The notes under the pieces were generated by a model that was given only the letters and a program-made list of their open reading frames with translations, was not told where the DNA came from and ran no database searches. Of a DNA stretch of 64,000 bases, positions 15,421 through 24,608 are shown one piece after another (the stretch's first letter is position 1; every line of letters starts with the position of its first letter). Both the position numbers and the translations under genes were made by a program. The DNA is from ZLKRG44 sp964555705 (GTDB lineage Bacteria; Planctomycetota; Phycisphaerae; Phycisphaerales; SM1A02): contig CAZKTN010000007.1 in the NCBI GenBank assembly GCA_964555705.1, positions 38,571 to 102,570 of the forward strand, given 5' to 3'.

Positions 15421-17490
15421 TCACGGGTAGCGCGCACGAGCCGCCTGCACTGCGGGCAGCAGGCCGAGGAACAGCCCCACAAGCTCGGGGTCGAACTGCG
15501 TGCCGGCGCCTTCGGAGATCGCACGGACCGCATCAGCCTCCGACCAGGCCGTCTTGTAGGCGCGCTCTGAGCAGAGCGCGTCGAACACATCCGCGATCGA
15601 CACCACCCGCGCAAACAGCGGAATCTCCGCGCCGCGCAGCCCACGTTCGCCAAGCGGCGCCGCGCGGAGCTCGGACATGCGCTTGCCCTCGATGGACGAT
15701 TCGTCAACGTTGCCTGGGTAGCCGCCCCCATCCCACCGCTCGTGGTGGTGCAGCGCCACCTCGAGCGCCGTACGGTCAAGCACCGTCTCGCGCGCCGTGA
15801 ACAGCTGCGCGCCGATGACGGTGTGACGCTTCATCGTGTCGAACTCGGCATCGTCGAGCCGGCCGGGCTTCTTCAGGATCGCATCCGGGATCCCGACCTT
15901 GCCCACGTCATGGAGCATCGCTGCGATGCGCAGCGTGTCGCGGTCCGCCTCCATCCGGTCTGCGGGCACGCCGTGCTTGCGCGCCCACGCCTCATAGAGC
16001 AGCACCGCCGTCACCGCGACCCGGTTGACGTGCGCCCCGGTCTCGTTGGGGTCGCGCATCTCCGCCATCCGGATCATGCGCAGCACGATCGCGCGCGTGA
16101 GGTGCGCGCGCTCGAGCGCCACGGTCGCAGCCGACGCGAAGGGCTCGATCACCTCAAGGTCCTCGCGGGAGAACCCTCGCGGGGGCTCGCCGAGGGGATT
16201 GATGAGCTGCAGCACGCCAATCGTCTGGCCTGCGACGCTGCGCAGCGGCACCGTCAGCACTGAACGGGTACGGAAGCCCGTGGCGTCGTCGAAGGCGCGG
16301 TTGAACCGGTACGGCGCGGATGCAGGGATCGCGTACGCGTCATCGACCACCAGGCGCTGGTTCGTGCGTGCCACGTATCCGGCCATGCTCGAGTCGTCGA
16401 CCGGAATCCTCTGCGAACGGTAGGGAGAGGACGTGCCGTCCGGGCCGACCGTCTCCGGCACACGCTCGTTCTGCACGTAGGCAAGCGTCAGGTGGCCATC
16501 GTCGCTGGTGAACACGCTGCCCGCCTCGCAACGCATCAGGTCGCGTGCCTCGGACAGGATCCTCTCGACCAGGATGTCCGCATCCTGGATCCGGTTGAGC
16601 GCGGTGTCGATCGATGCAATCGCAGCGAGCCGTTCAGCCTTGCGCAGCACGTCCGTGCGCAGCGCACGGTTCTGCGACTCGATGCGGGCACGCTCGGAGA
16701 GCTGCCTCGCCATGAGGTTGAGGTCGGAGGCGACGGGCGCAAGCTCGTCGTTGCCACCCGCTGCAAGCGGCTTCGGGAACTCGCCCTCGCCGACGGCGCG
16801 CACGAAGGTGCGGAGCGCACCGATCGGGCTGAGGAAGGTGTCGACCGCCCGCCCGATCAGCAGCGTGCTCGCAAGGCCCAGCACCCCCGCGATCCCGATG
16901 GCGATCCAGAGGATCAGCCGTAGGTGCGCCAGGATCAGCCCGTAGGGCACGTCCACGGCAGCGAGCCCGATCGTCTGGCCTGTCGTGTCGTCCACGATCG
17001 GCGCATAGCCGGAAAGCCAGCTCCCCCACCGGTCACTGAGCTGGCGCGCCGTTGGTCTCGCCGCGGTGAACATGTCTGCGATGCCGTCGCCGTCGGGGTC
17101 ATAGGTCTCGCCGGGAGGGCTCCACTCGTCCGTGCCGGGGGTGGCCGCATCAGCCACGAACTCCCACGTGTCGCGCCTGTCCGCCGACAGCGCGAGCAGG
17201 TACACGTACGTGACCGGATACTCCACGATCGCATTCGCGGCCTGCACGCGCCGCATCGCCTCCACAAGCCGCACGTACTCAGGCGACTTGGCGTCGCCCG
17301 AGTTCGCGACCGCAACGAAGTCCTCCGGATCCACGCTTGCCGCCACCGTCTGCGCAAGCGCGATCACCCTGCCCTCGAGCGCCTTCATGAGCGCCCCGCT
17401 GGCGATGAGGTAGCCAGCCGCGCACATCGCTGCGGTGGACGCAGCGGCGACGGCGATCGTCACGATCTTGAGCTTTGTGCTGATCCGCAT
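15421..17490 (-). CDS. Membrane sensor with HAMP, GAF and HD-GYP domains
   Basis: Likely cyclic-di-GMP phosphodiesterase. Order: first transmembrane helix (~8-30), extracytoplasmic sensor (~35-195), second helix (~198-225), HAMP (~225-275), coiled coil, GAF (~300-455), HD-GYP (~465-680). HD-GYP motifs are complete: LHDVGKVGIPDAILKKPG, HHHERWDGGGYPG, ADVFDAL. The sensor domain carries DPDGDGIADMF, which resembles a calcium-binding EF-hand/dockerin loop. ATG 17490 is preferred; an in-frame GTG at 17517 would add nine residues. It lies just downstream of tRNA-Thr on the same strand. Confidence 0.9.
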   Translation of the reverse strand: MRISTKLKIVTIAVAAASTAAMCAAGYLIASGALMKALEGRVIALAQTVAASVDPEDFVAVANSGDAKSPEYVRLVEAMRRVQAANAIVEYPVTYVYLLALSADRRDTWEFVADAATPGTDEWSPPGETYDPDGDGIADMFTAARPTARQLSDRWGSWLSGYAPIVDDTTGQTIGLAAVDVPYGLILAHLRLILWIAIGIAGVLGLASTLLIGRAVDTFLSPIGALRTFVRAVGEGEFPKPLAAGGNDELAPVASDLNLMARQLSERARIESQNRALRTDVLRKAERLAAIASIDTALNRIQDADILVERILSEARDLMRCEAGSVFTSDDGHLTLAYVQNERVPETVGPDGTSSPYRSQRIPVDDSSMAGYVARTNQRLVVDDAYAIPASAPYRFNRAFDDATGFRTRSVLTVPLRSVAGQTIGVLQLINPLGEPPRGFSREDLEVIEPFASAATVALERAHLTRAIVLRMIRMAEMRDPNETGAHVNRVAVTAVLLYEAWARKHGVPADRMEADRDTLRIAAMLHDVGKVGIPDAILKKPGRLDDAEFDTMKRHTVIGAQLFTARETVLDRTALEVALHHHERWDGGGYPGNVDESSIEGKRMSELRAAPLGERGLRGAEIPLFARVVSIADVFDALCSERAYKTAWSEADAVRAISEGAGTQFDPELVGLFLGLLPAVQAARARYP

Positions 17491-17534
17491 CTGGGAGGGG
17501 GCAGGCGCCAGGAACACTCATGTCCCAGAAGGAA

Positions 17535-17607
17535 AGCCGCCGACCGGACTTGAACCGGCAACCTCAAGATTACAAATCATGTGCTCTACCAGTTGAGCTA
17601 CGGCGGC
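17535..17607 (-). tRNA. tRNA-Thr (TGT)
   Basis: A 73-nt cloverleaf read on the minus strand: acceptor GCCGCCG/CGGCGGC, D-arm GCTC...GAGC, anticodon stem CATGA/TCTTG with loop TTTGTAA, and T-arm GCCGG/CCGGT. The anticodon TGT reads ACA and related Thr codons. Position 29-41 is a T-T mismatch. CCA is not encoded. It sits 17 bases after mnmG on the same strand and may be co-transcribed with it. Confidence 0.95.
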
Positions 17608-17624
17608 GAGGTTGATGGGACATC

Positions 17625-19769
17625 CTAGCCTCGCTGGCGGGAGGCACGGTGACGGCGCACAGCGAGCGCCACCACGCTGACATCCGCGGGTGACATCCCT
17701 GCGAGCCGCGATGCCTGGCCGAGCGTCGCGGGCCGGAACCTCGCGAGCGTCTCCGCGGCCTCCTTGCGCAGCCCTGTGATGGCAGATGGCTCGAGCGTCG
17801 CCGGAATCTCCATCTGCTCGCTGGCCGCATGCCGGCGGATCTCGGCGCGCTGCCGCGCAAGGTAGCCCTCGTAGCGCAGGTCGGTGACGACACGCTCGAG
17901 CAGCGGCAGCTCGTCGTCGCTGATCGCTGCACCGCCAGTCACGGCATTGGTCATGTGCGCGAGTTCGGCGATGCCCAAGTCTGGCCTGCGCGCGATGTCC
18001 GAAAGGCGCTTGCCGCCACCAATCGCGGCTGGCGCAGCCAGCCTCGCGAGCGTCTCATGGAGCTGCGCGATGCGCGCACGACGGCGCTCCCATTCGCTTG
18101 CGCGCGCATCGCACACGAGCCCGAGATCCATGCCGCGCGCAGTGAGCCGCTCATCTGCGTTGTCTGCGCGCAGCAGCAGCCTGTGCTCGGCGCGGCTGGT
18201 GAACATGCGGTACGGCTCGCGCGGCGTGCGCACGACGAGGTCATCCATCATCACGCCGATGTAGGCCTCCTCGCGGCCAAGGCGCACCGGCTCGGCTCCA
18301 AGCGCGCGGCGCGCCGCGTTGAGCCCCGCGACGAGCCCCTGCCCTGCGGCCTCCTCGTAGCCGCTGGTGCCGTTGATCTGGCCGGCCAGGAAGAGACCCT
18401 GCACCAGCTTGGTCTCCGCGGTCGCATCGATCTGGTGCGGCCACACCATGTCGTACTCGACCGCGTATCCCGCGCGCACGATCTCGGCGCGCGAGCATCC
18501 CGGCATCGCACGCACCATCGCGAGCTGCACCTCCGCAGGCAGTGACGTGGAGATGCCGTTGCAGTACACCTCGTCGGAGGCAAGCGACTCAGGCTCGAGA
18601 AAGACGTGATGCGACGACCGCTCGGCGAAGCGCACCACCTTGTCCTCGAGGCTCGGGCAGTAGCGCGGCCCGCACTCGGCATCGACCGCACCCGAGTACA
18701 TCGGCGCGAGGTGCAGGTTCGCACGGACAAGCTCATGCACCTCTGCCGTCGTATGCGTCTCGCGGCACTCGACCTGCGCCATGCGCGGGGTCCACCGTCC
18801 GGGCAGGCCCGAGAGGTCACTGAAGGGAACTGGAGGATCGTCGCCTAGCGCCGCCTTGAGCCCATCCCAGTCGATGCTCGCGCGCCGAAGCCTCGGCGGC
18901 GTTCCGGTCTTCAGGCGGCCGAGCTCGAATCCCAGCGCACGCAGCGTCCCTGAGATCGCCACCGCCGCGCCCTCGCCCACGCGCCCGCCCGCGGTGCGCT
19001 GTGCGCCCGTATGCATGAGTGCACGCATGAAGGTGCCTGTGGTGAGCACGCACGCATCGCACGGGATTCGGGTGCTCGCGAGCGGGCGCCGCACCGCACC
19101 CGCACCGAAGGGCGCATGCGCCGCAAGCGCCAGCGACTCGGGCGATCCCCACCGCAGCGCAAGCCCAGGCATCTCGCGCGAGAGCGACGCCGCGGCCAAG
19201 TTCGCCTCGATCGCGACCGTGTCATGGTGGACCTCGCATGCGCCCGGCGCCAGCGCCACACCGTGCACACGCCCATCCGTGACATCGATCGAGTCGACGA
19301 GCCCCTCCACCACCGTGATCAGGCCCGACTCCGGCCGGCCGCACGCGATCAGCCTCTGCACCTCCGCCGCATAGTGCATCTTGTCGCACTGCGCACGGGG
19401 GCCACGCACCGCAGCGCCCTTGCTCGAGTTGAGCACCTTGCCCTGAATGCTCGTGGCATCGGTCGCGAGCGCCATGACGCCACCGAGCGCATCGACCTCC
19501 CGGACCATCTGGCCCTTGGCAAGCCCCCCGATCGCCGGATTGCAGCTCATCGCGCCGATGCGGGATGCATCCATGGTGACCAGGATCACGCGCGGCGAGT
19601 CAGGCGTCACGCCGCCGGTGGCGGACGCGCCATTGCTGCCACGCGCCGCCAACAGCGCGCGCGCCGCAGCGCACGCAGCCTCCACACCCGCATGTCCGCC
19701 GCCGATGACCACCACGGCCGGACCATCGTGGTGCCGCAGGACCTCCTCAGGATTCGCCAGCCTGGGCAT
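17625..19769 (-). CDS. mnmG: tRNA uridine-5-carboxymethylaminomethyl modification enzyme MnmG
   Basis: FAD-dependent subunit that, with MnmE, modifies wobble U34 of several tRNAs. 714 residues, longer than the usual ~620-650; extra residues include an Ala/Gly/Ser-rich insert shortly after the FAD motif. Visible: VVVIGGGHAGVEAACAAAR (dinucleotide fold), SCNPAIGGLAKGQMVREVDALGG, ALRWGSPESLALAAH, RLKTGTPPRL, CYCPSLEDKV-like PRYCPSLEDKVVRF and QINGTSGYEEAAGQG. ATG 19769 has a TATCCT box at 19777-19782, 7 bases upstream. mnmE is not in the window. Divergent from the leucyl aminopeptidase gene. Confidence 0.95.
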   Translation of the reverse strand: MPRLANPEEVLRHHDGPAVVVIGGGHAGVEAACAAARALLAARGSNGASATGGVTPDSPRVILVTMDASRIGAMSCNPAIGGLAKGQMVREVDALGGVMALATDATSIQGKVLNSSKGAAVRGPRAQCDKMHYAAEVQRLIACGRPESGLITVVEGLVDSIDVTDGRVHGVALAPGACEVHHDTVAIEANLAAASLSREMPGLALRWGSPESLALAAHAPFGAGAVRRPLASTRIPCDACVLTTGTFMRALMHTGAQRTAGGRVGEGAAVAISGTLRALGFELGRLKTGTPPRLRRASIDWDGLKAALGDDPPVPFSDLSGLPGRWTPRMAQVECRETHTTAEVHELVRANLHLAPMYSGAVDAECGPRYCPSLEDKVVRFAERSSHHVFLEPESLASDEVYCNGISTSLPAEVQLAMVRAMPGCSRAEIVRAGYAVEYDMVWPHQIDATAETKLVQGLFLAGQINGTSGYEEAAGQGLVAGLNAARRALGAEPVRLGREEAYIGVMMDDLVVRTPREPYRMFTSRAEHRLLLRADNADERLTARGMDLGLVCDARASEWERRRARIAQLHETLARLAAPAAIGGGKRLSDIARRPDLGIAELAHMTNAVTGGAAISDDELPLLERVVTDLRYEGYLARQRAEIRRHAASEQMEIPATLEPSAITGLRKEAAETLARFRPATLGQASRLAGMSPADVSVVALAVRRHRASRQRG

Positions 19770-19776
19770 GCGATTC

Positions 19777-19812
19777 AGGATATGACGCCGGGCCGCCCCA
19801 TCCACCTACCAT
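19777..19812. promoter_or_regulatory. Back-to-back -10-like boxes for mnmG and aminopeptidase
   Basis: TATCCT on the minus strand (19777-19782) is 7 bases from the mnmG ATG, and TACCAT on the plus strand (19807-19812) is 9 bases from the aminopeptidase ATG. The whole divergent intergenic region is 52 bases, with no Shine-Dalgarno sequence on either side. Confidence 0.55.
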
Positions 19813-19821
19813 CGGCGCCCC

Positions 19822-21279
19822 ATGTACGCGCGCATCTCCGCAGGATCCGTCCGCTCCGCAATCGCCGTCATCCCGATCTTCAGCGACTCGCCAACGCTGC
19901 CCCCTCGCCACGCGCGCACGCCCGGCGCCGCCGAGGCGATGCGCACCTTCAGGGCAGACCTTGGCGAAACCGTGGTGCTCGGCCACATCATGATGCTGGG
20001 TGCCGGACGGCGCGCCGACTTCACCCCCGTCACCGCAAGGACGCTTGGCGCAAAGCTCGTACGCGCCCTTGACCGAATCGGCGCATCGTCCGCGCGAATC
20101 GAGCTGGCTGCATCGCTCGCGCCCGACCGCAACCGACGCTTCGACTTCGGCCAGGCGTTCGGCGAGGGCATCGCGATCGCGAACTGGCGCATGGACCTCT
20201 TCGACGGCACCGCAACCAAGCGCGAGGCACGGCGCGCCCGTCTCGCCGTCAGCGCAGACGACCCGGACTTCAGCGGCGGAATTGCGCGCGGGCTCGCGAT
20301 CGGCGCCAGCGTCAACGAGGCACGCCGCATCGCAGCGACACCGCCCAACATCTGCACGCCGGACTGGGTTGCGGCGCAGTGCCGGGCGCTCGCGCGCGCG
20401 CACGGCATGCGGTGCTCGGTCATCGACTACGCGAAGGCCCGGTCGCTCGGCATGGGCGGGCTCACCGCCGTCGGCCGCGGGAGCGCGCACAAGCCGTGCC
20501 TGATCTCGCTCGAGCACCGTCCCCGGACCCTCTCGCGCGCAGCGCGCAGCGCGCACCTTGTGCTCGTGGGCAAGACGATCACCTACGACACCGGCGGCTA
20601 CTCGCTGAAGGTCAACAACGGCATGAAGGGGATGAAGTACGACAAGTGCGGAGGCGCAGCAGTGATCGGGGCGATGCACGCGATCGCGACGCTCAAGCTC
20701 CCGCTGCGCGTGACCGCGCTCCTGCCCGCCGCCGAGAACATGGTCTCGGACGACTCGTACCGCCCTGACGACATCATCACCATGCACAACGGGGTGACCG
20801 TTGAGGTCACGAACACCGACGCCGAGGGACGCCTTGTGCTCGCCGATGCGCTCAGCTGGGCGTGCCGGAAGCTGACGCCCACGGCGATCGTGGATATGGC
20901 GACGCTGACCGGCGGCGTCGTCACCGCGCTGGGCAAGTTCAGCGCCGGCTACTTCTGCACCGATGACGGCCTTCGCTCGCGCGTGGAGGAGGCCGCGGGC
21001 GCCACCGGCGAGAAGGTCTGGCAGCTGCCGCTGTGGCCCGAGCACCGCGAGTACATGCGCGCGCAGCACGCCGACATCATCAACTCGAATCCCTCGCGCG
21101 AGGCGCACCCGATCCAGGGCGCGGCCTTCCTGGCCTACTTCGTGGATGCGGGAATCCCGTGGGCGCACGTCGACATTGCGGGAGTGTCGGCCTCCGAGAC
21201 GCCAAGCGACCTCTGCGTGCCTGGGCCCACTGGATGGGGCGTGCGGCTGCTCGCCTCGCTCGCCGAGCGCATTGCCTGA
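19822..21279 (+). CDS. Leucyl aminopeptidase (peptidase family M17)
   Basis: Two-metal cytosolic aminopeptidase, 485 residues. The C-terminal catalytic domain shows VGKTITYDTGGYSLK (metal-binding Lys and Asp), the family signature NTDAEGRLVLADAL (~residues 331-344), MATLTGG, and EAHPIQGAAFLAYF. The N-terminal domain is less conserved, as usual. The last codons are imperfectly duplicated just after the stop (see repeat at 21258-21315). TACCAT lies 9 bases before the ATG. Confidence 0.93.
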   Translation: MYARISAGSVRSAIAVIPIFSDSPTLPPRHARTPGAAEAMRTFRADLGETVVLGHIMMLGAGRRADFTPVTARTLGAKLVRALDRIGASSARIELAASLAPDRNRRFDFGQAFGEGIAIANWRMDLFDGTATKREARRARLAVSADDPDFSGGIARGLAIGASVNEARRIAATPPNICTPDWVAAQCRALARAHGMRCSVIDYAKARSLGMGGLTAVGRGSAHKPCLISLEHRPRTLSRAARSAHLVLVGKTITYDTGGYSLKVNNGMKGMKYDKCGGAAVIGAMHAIATLKLPLRVTALLPAAENMVSDDSYRPDDIITMHNGVTVEVTNTDAEGRLVLADALSWACRKLTPTAIVDMATLTGGVVTALGKFSAGYFCTDDGLRSRVEEAAGATGEKVWQLPLWPEHREYMRAQHADIINSNPSREAHPIQGAAFLAYFVDAGIPWAHVDIAGVSASETPSDLCVPGPTGWGVRLLASLAERIA

Positions 21280-21315
21280 AACCCTCAGCGCCCGCTCGCC
21301 GAGCGAATGGCCTGA
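21258..21315. repeat. Imperfect 22-base duplication at the aminopeptidase 3' end
   Basis: The 22 bases at 21258-21279 (ending in the TGA stop) recur at 21294-21315 with two mismatches, a period of 36. The second copy runs into the palindrome CTGAGCGCTCAG (21312-21323), which overlaps the rpiB stop on the other strand. Confidence 0.6.
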
Positions 21316-21319
21316 GCGC

Positions 21320-21775
21320 TCAGACCGAGGGATCCTCGCCGCGCTCGATCCGCGAGATCTTCGCAAGACGGCGCGCGTGGCGGCCAGCCTCGTACTCCGT
21401 CTTCATCCACACGTCGACGATCCGCTTGACCAGCGTCTGCCCCAGAAGGTCTGCCGACATGCACAGGACGTTGGCGTCGTTGTGGCTGCGCGAGAGCTGG
21501 GCGCTGAGCTCATCGAGCGCGAGCGCGGCACGGATCCCCTCGACCTTGTTCGCGGCGATGGCCATCCCGATGCCGGTGCCGCAGATCAGGATGCCGCGGT
21601 CCGCGTCGCCGCGGCGGATCGCCTGCGTCACGCGCCAGGCGCTGTCGGGATAGTCGCACTGCACGCCGTTGGTGTCGCCCATGGCGATGATCTGGTGGCC
21701 TTCGGCCACAAGCTGCTGCTCAAGGGCACGCGCGACAGGCGCGCCGCGATGGTCATTCCCGATGGCGATCCTCAT
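21320..21775 (-). CDS. rpiB: Ribose-5-phosphate isomerase B
   Basis: Interconverts ribose-5-phosphate and ribulose-5-phosphate in the pentose phosphate pathway. 151 residues. Motifs: IAIGNDHRGAPVARALEQQL at the N-terminus, GILICGTGIGMAIAANKVEGIRAAL (catalytic Cys and anion hole) and SRSHNDANVLCMSADLLG. The ATG overlaps the stop codon of the phosphatase gene by 4 bases, the same order as in some Firmicutes (ywlE/ywlF). Confidence 0.93.
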   Translation of the reverse strand: MRIAIGNDHRGAPVARALEQQLVAEGHQIIAMGDTNGVQCDYPDSAWRVTQAIRRGDADRGILICGTGIGMAIAANKVEGIRAALALDELSAQLSRSHNDANVLCMSADLLGQTLVKRIVDVWMKTEYEAGRHARRLAKISRIERGEDPSV

Positions 21776-22272
21776 GTCGATGCTCCCTGGTCGCAGTGGT
21801 CCGCCTGCTGGCCGCGCCGGGCCAGCAGGTCCTTCAGGCGCGCGGGCAGGGACTCTCGCAGCCGCCGCGCGAGGCGGTCATACGCATCCTGGCCCATGCC
21901 GATCGGGTCCTCCATCGCAGCGCGCGGATCGACAGGCATCACCTTGGACTCGTGCTCGGCCTCTCCGCTCACAAGCCGGCGTGCAGCGTCCGCATGGCTG
22001 GGCGTCATGGCGAGCACCACATCGGCTGCGCGGACCATCTCGGCCGTAAGCCGCTTGCTGCGGCCCTCATGCCGGATGCCGAGCGCCTCGAGCGCCTCCA
22101 GCGCCTCGTCCGACACGGCGCCCCCGTCAAAAGCCGCGATGCCCGCAGACTCGACCAGGATCCGCTCCCCACCCGCATCCACACCCCCCCGCGCAAGGAT
22201 GTCACGCGCGATCGCCTCGGCCATCGGGGACCGGCACGTGTTTCCGGTGCAGATGAAGAGGATCGTGCGCAC
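21772..22272 (-). CDS. Low-molecular-weight protein-tyrosine/arginine phosphatase
   Basis: 166 residues with the catalytic P-loop at the very N-terminus, ICTGNTCRSPMAEAIA (CxxxxCRS; nucleophile Cys8), and the general-acid region near the C-terminus, here VDPRAAMEDPIGMGQDAYD, containing the expected Asp-Pro. The threonine in CTGNTC resembles arginine phosphatase YwlE rather than typical tyrosine phosphatases (usually ILE/SER), so substrate is open. Start GTG 22272 has TAGGAT at 22282-22287, 9 bases upstream. It is the first gene of a two-gene operon with rpiB. Confidence 0.88.
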   Translation of the reverse strand: MRTILFICTGNTCRSPMAEAIARDILARGGVDAGGERILVESAGIAAFDGGAVSDEALEALEALGIRHEGRSKRLTAEMVRAADVVLAMTPSHADAARRLVSGEAEHESKVMPVDPRAAMEDPIGMGQDAYDRLARRLRESLPARLKDLLARRGQQADHCDQGAST

Positions 22273-22399
22273 GGCACTTCGATCCTAGCGAGTCCCAAAC
22301 ATGGCGATGTGGAGGAATCGCGATGACATTCCCCGCGACAGCGAGCAGGGATGCGCTAGATTGCCACCACAGGGGCACAGCCCCCAGATCGAGGAACTG

Positions 22400-22987
22400 G
22401 TGGAATTCGTCGGATACTCAGAGGCCTGGAGAGACCTGGCTCAAGGCGGCGTGGTGGAGGCCGAGCGCACGGACGCTGTGCTGCGCGTTGCCCTCGAGGA
22501 CACTCCCGGCGGCGAGGTGGTCGAGGTGGCGGCGGACGACCACGCGCACGCGGCGCAGCTGCCGGCCGATGTCGCGCGCCTTCCTCGCGAGCGGATGGCC
22601 GAGCTCGTCGAGCGCATCGTGCACAAGATGCACCTCACGCGCGTGTGCGTCATTCCCGTCGGCAAGTGGCGTCAGGTCTTCGAGGCCGTAGCCGACGGCA
22701 TGGCGCAGAACGAGAAGTGGCGTGCCGTCGACAGCGCCGCCAACGTCGAACTCAACACTCGGGACCCGCTGATGGTGCAGCCCGCCGATCACCACACGCT
22801 GCGCGACCTTGTGGCAGCGGTGCTCAAGCACGGCACGCAGCCGACGCACGGCATCGCAATGGCTGCAGTCGGAACTCCGCTGGTGATCGAGGCGATGCCC
22901 GCAGGAGAGCTCGCGGTGTACGCCGGCAAGGCGAGCATCGCGGCCGAGGTCCGTCACCTGCTCGAGCAGGTTGCGCTCAAGCGCTGA
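22400..22987 (+). CDS. Hypothetical protein, 195 residues
   Basis: No family recognised. Start GTG 22400 follows GAGGA at 22391-22395, giving the N-terminus MEFVGYSEAWRDLAQ; the frame is open further upstream but without a plausible site. The protein looks globular with mixed alpha/beta content: an acidic middle (VEVAADDHAHAAQLPADVARLP), then RMAELVERIVHKMHLTRVCVIPVGKWRQVFEAVADGMA and a C-terminal half resembling a small regulatory domain (GIAMAAVGTPLVIEAMPAGELAVYAG). It stands alone, convergent with the zinc-ribbon membrane protein gene. Confidence 0.65.
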   Translation: MEFVGYSEAWRDLAQGGVVEAERTDAVLRVALEDTPGGEVVEVAADDHAHAAQLPADVARLPRERMAELVERIVHKMHLTRVCVIPVGKWRQVFEAVADGMAQNEKWRAVDSAANVELNTRDPLMVQPADHHTLRDLVAAVLKHGTQPTHGIAMAAVGTPLVIEAMPAGELAVYAGKASIAAEVRHLLEQVALKR

Positions 22988-23000
22988 CCCGGAGCCCGGT

Positions 23001-23339
23001 TCAGTCCGCGGCGACGGCGGGAGCCATCCGCTCCCCGTTGGGCTCCCACGACGCTCCGCAGGCGCTGCAGGCCGGCGCCGCGCCGGAGCGGCCTGCCACG
23101 CCGATTCCGCCACCGCACCACGGGCACGTGCCGCGACCGATCATCCGCCTGCACGCACGGCGGTCCGCCCACGCCAGCAGCCCGCCGCCGATTGGCACGA
23201 GCGCAGTGCTGAGCACGCTCAGGATGACCAGCGCAAGCGCCCCTAGGGGGAAGAAGAACACGCACGCAAAGGCGAGCAGGAAGGCCAGGCAGTAGCCCAG
23301 CAGCAGAGCGGGCCCGTAGGCCCCGCGAAGCCATCGCAT
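23001..23339 (-). CDS. Membrane protein with C-terminal zinc ribbon
   Basis: 112 residues. Two adjacent hydrophobic segments (GPALLLGYCLAFLLAFACVFFF and ALALVILSVLSTALVPIGGGLLAW) are followed by a cytoplasmic CPWCGG...CSACGASW zinc ribbon (two CxxC pairs about 20 residues apart). Function unknown; such arrangements often serve as envelope-associated accessory proteins. ATG 23339 is chosen; an in-frame GTG at 23375 would add 12 residues. It diverges from dnaN. Confidence 0.6.
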   Translation of the reverse strand: MRWLRGAYGPALLLGYCLAFLLAFACVFFFPLGALALVILSVLSTALVPIGGGLLAWADRRACRRMIGRGTCPWCGGGIGVAGRSGAAPACSACGASWEPNGERMAPAVAAD

Positions 23340-23400
23340 GACACGCACGAGCAGCACGGCGCGAATCGTAGGCACCCCGCGTGCCCGTTACACTCGCGCT

Positions 23401-24528
23401 ATGGTGACTGCCCAAGCCAATTCGATGCGGATCGTGTGCGACCGAGCCTCCCTGGTGGACGCGCTCGCGATGGCCTCAGGCGTGGTCGCGAGCCGTACCC
23501 CAGCCCCTGTGCTGCTGTGCGTGAAGCTGGTGGCCAAGGATGGCACCCTCAGCCTCCACACCACCGACACCGAGATCGGGCTCGTCGTGAACCTCGCGAG
23601 CGTCGAGGTGTCGCAGGATGGGGAGTCGCTGGTGCCGGCCGACAAGCTGCTGCAGATCGCGCGCTCGGTCGATGACGCGACGCTCACCATCGAGTGCGAG
23701 CGCAACGCGACTGTCGTCAAGGGCGCACGGGCGCGCTTCCGGGTGCTCGGCTACGACCCCAAGGAGTTCCCCGGCCTGCGCGACAGCGATCTGCCGGTCG
23801 AGTTCGAGATCGGGGCCGGTCAGCTTCGCAAGATGATCAACCGCACCGTGTTCGCGACTGCCGTCGACAACTCGCGCTTCGCCTTCAATGGAGTGCTGCT
23901 CGAGCGCAAGGCCCGCAAGATCCGGATGGTCGCCACCGATGGGCGGCGCATGGCGCTTGCCAAGGGCGACTGCGGCGGACCTGCCGACGGCGACTCGGCG
24001 TGCATCGTGCCCACCAAGGCCCTCAACGTCCTCAACCGCCTCCTCGATGACCCTGATGCGGCGGTGCGCATCTCGCGCGAGCGCAACCGTGTGGTCTTCC
24101 ATGTGGGCGATGCCGCAGTGCTCTCGTCGAGCCTCATCGAGGGCGCATTCCCTCCCTTCGAGGACGTGATCCCGAAGGAGCACGACCGCCGCGGCACGTT
24201 CGACACTGCCGAGCTCGCGGCCGCCGTCAAGCGCGCGGCGCTGCTCACCAACGAGGAAAGCAAGGGCGTCCGCATGAGCTTCTCGCCCGAGCGGCTGGTG
24301 CTCAGCTCACGTGCCCCTGAGATGGGCGACGCCGAGATCGAGCTCTCGCCGGCAAGCTGGGAGGGCGCGGCGATCGAGGTCGGCTTCAACCCCGGCTACA
24401 TCACCGACATGCTCCGCATCGCGGACGTTCCTGAGGTCACCGTCGAGCTGAAGGCGCCCAACAAGCCAGGCGTCATCAAGTTCGGCAACGACTTCACCTA
24501 CGTGCTGATGCCGGTCAACCTGCCCTGA
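23401..24528 (+). CDS. dnaN: DNA polymerase III beta subunit (sliding clamp)
   Basis: 375 residues, three repeated clamp domains. Recognisable segments: RIVCDRASLVDALAMASGVVASRTPAPVL (domain 1), GYDPKEFPGL, FATAVDNSRFAFNGVLLE and MVATDGRRMALA (domain 2), EGAFPPFEDVIPKE, and the C-terminal GNDFTYVLMPVNLP, whose MPxxLP ending is the partner-binding region. TACACT at 23389-23394 is 6 bases before the ATG, without a Shine-Dalgarno sequence. No dnaA, recF or gyrB is adjacent, so this is not evidently an origin region. Confidence 0.96.
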   Translation: MVTAQANSMRIVCDRASLVDALAMASGVVASRTPAPVLLCVKLVAKDGTLSLHTTDTEIGLVVNLASVEVSQDGESLVPADKLLQIARSVDDATLTIECERNATVVKGARARFRVLGYDPKEFPGLRDSDLPVEFEIGAGQLRKMINRTVFATAVDNSRFAFNGVLLERKARKIRMVATDGRRMALAKGDCGGPADGDSACIVPTKALNVLNRLLDDPDAAVRISRERNRVVFHVGDAAVLSSSLIEGAFPPFEDVIPKEHDRRGTFDTAELAAAVKRAALLTNEESKGVRMSFSPERLVLSSRAPEMGDAEIELSPASWEGAAIEVGFNPGYITDMLRIADVPEVTVELKAPNKPGVIKFGNDFTYVLMPVNLP

Positions 24529-24608
24529 TCGGTCACCCGAGCCCTAGCGGCGAAGCCGGCCGCATGGGCTGCGGGCGAGTTTCGCCGCAGGACGGTCACC
24601 AAATGAAA

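Noticed and set aside
23340..23401. Replication origin next to dnaN
   Set aside because: No dnaA, recF or DnaA-box cluster, and the gap between the divergent genes is only about 60 bases.
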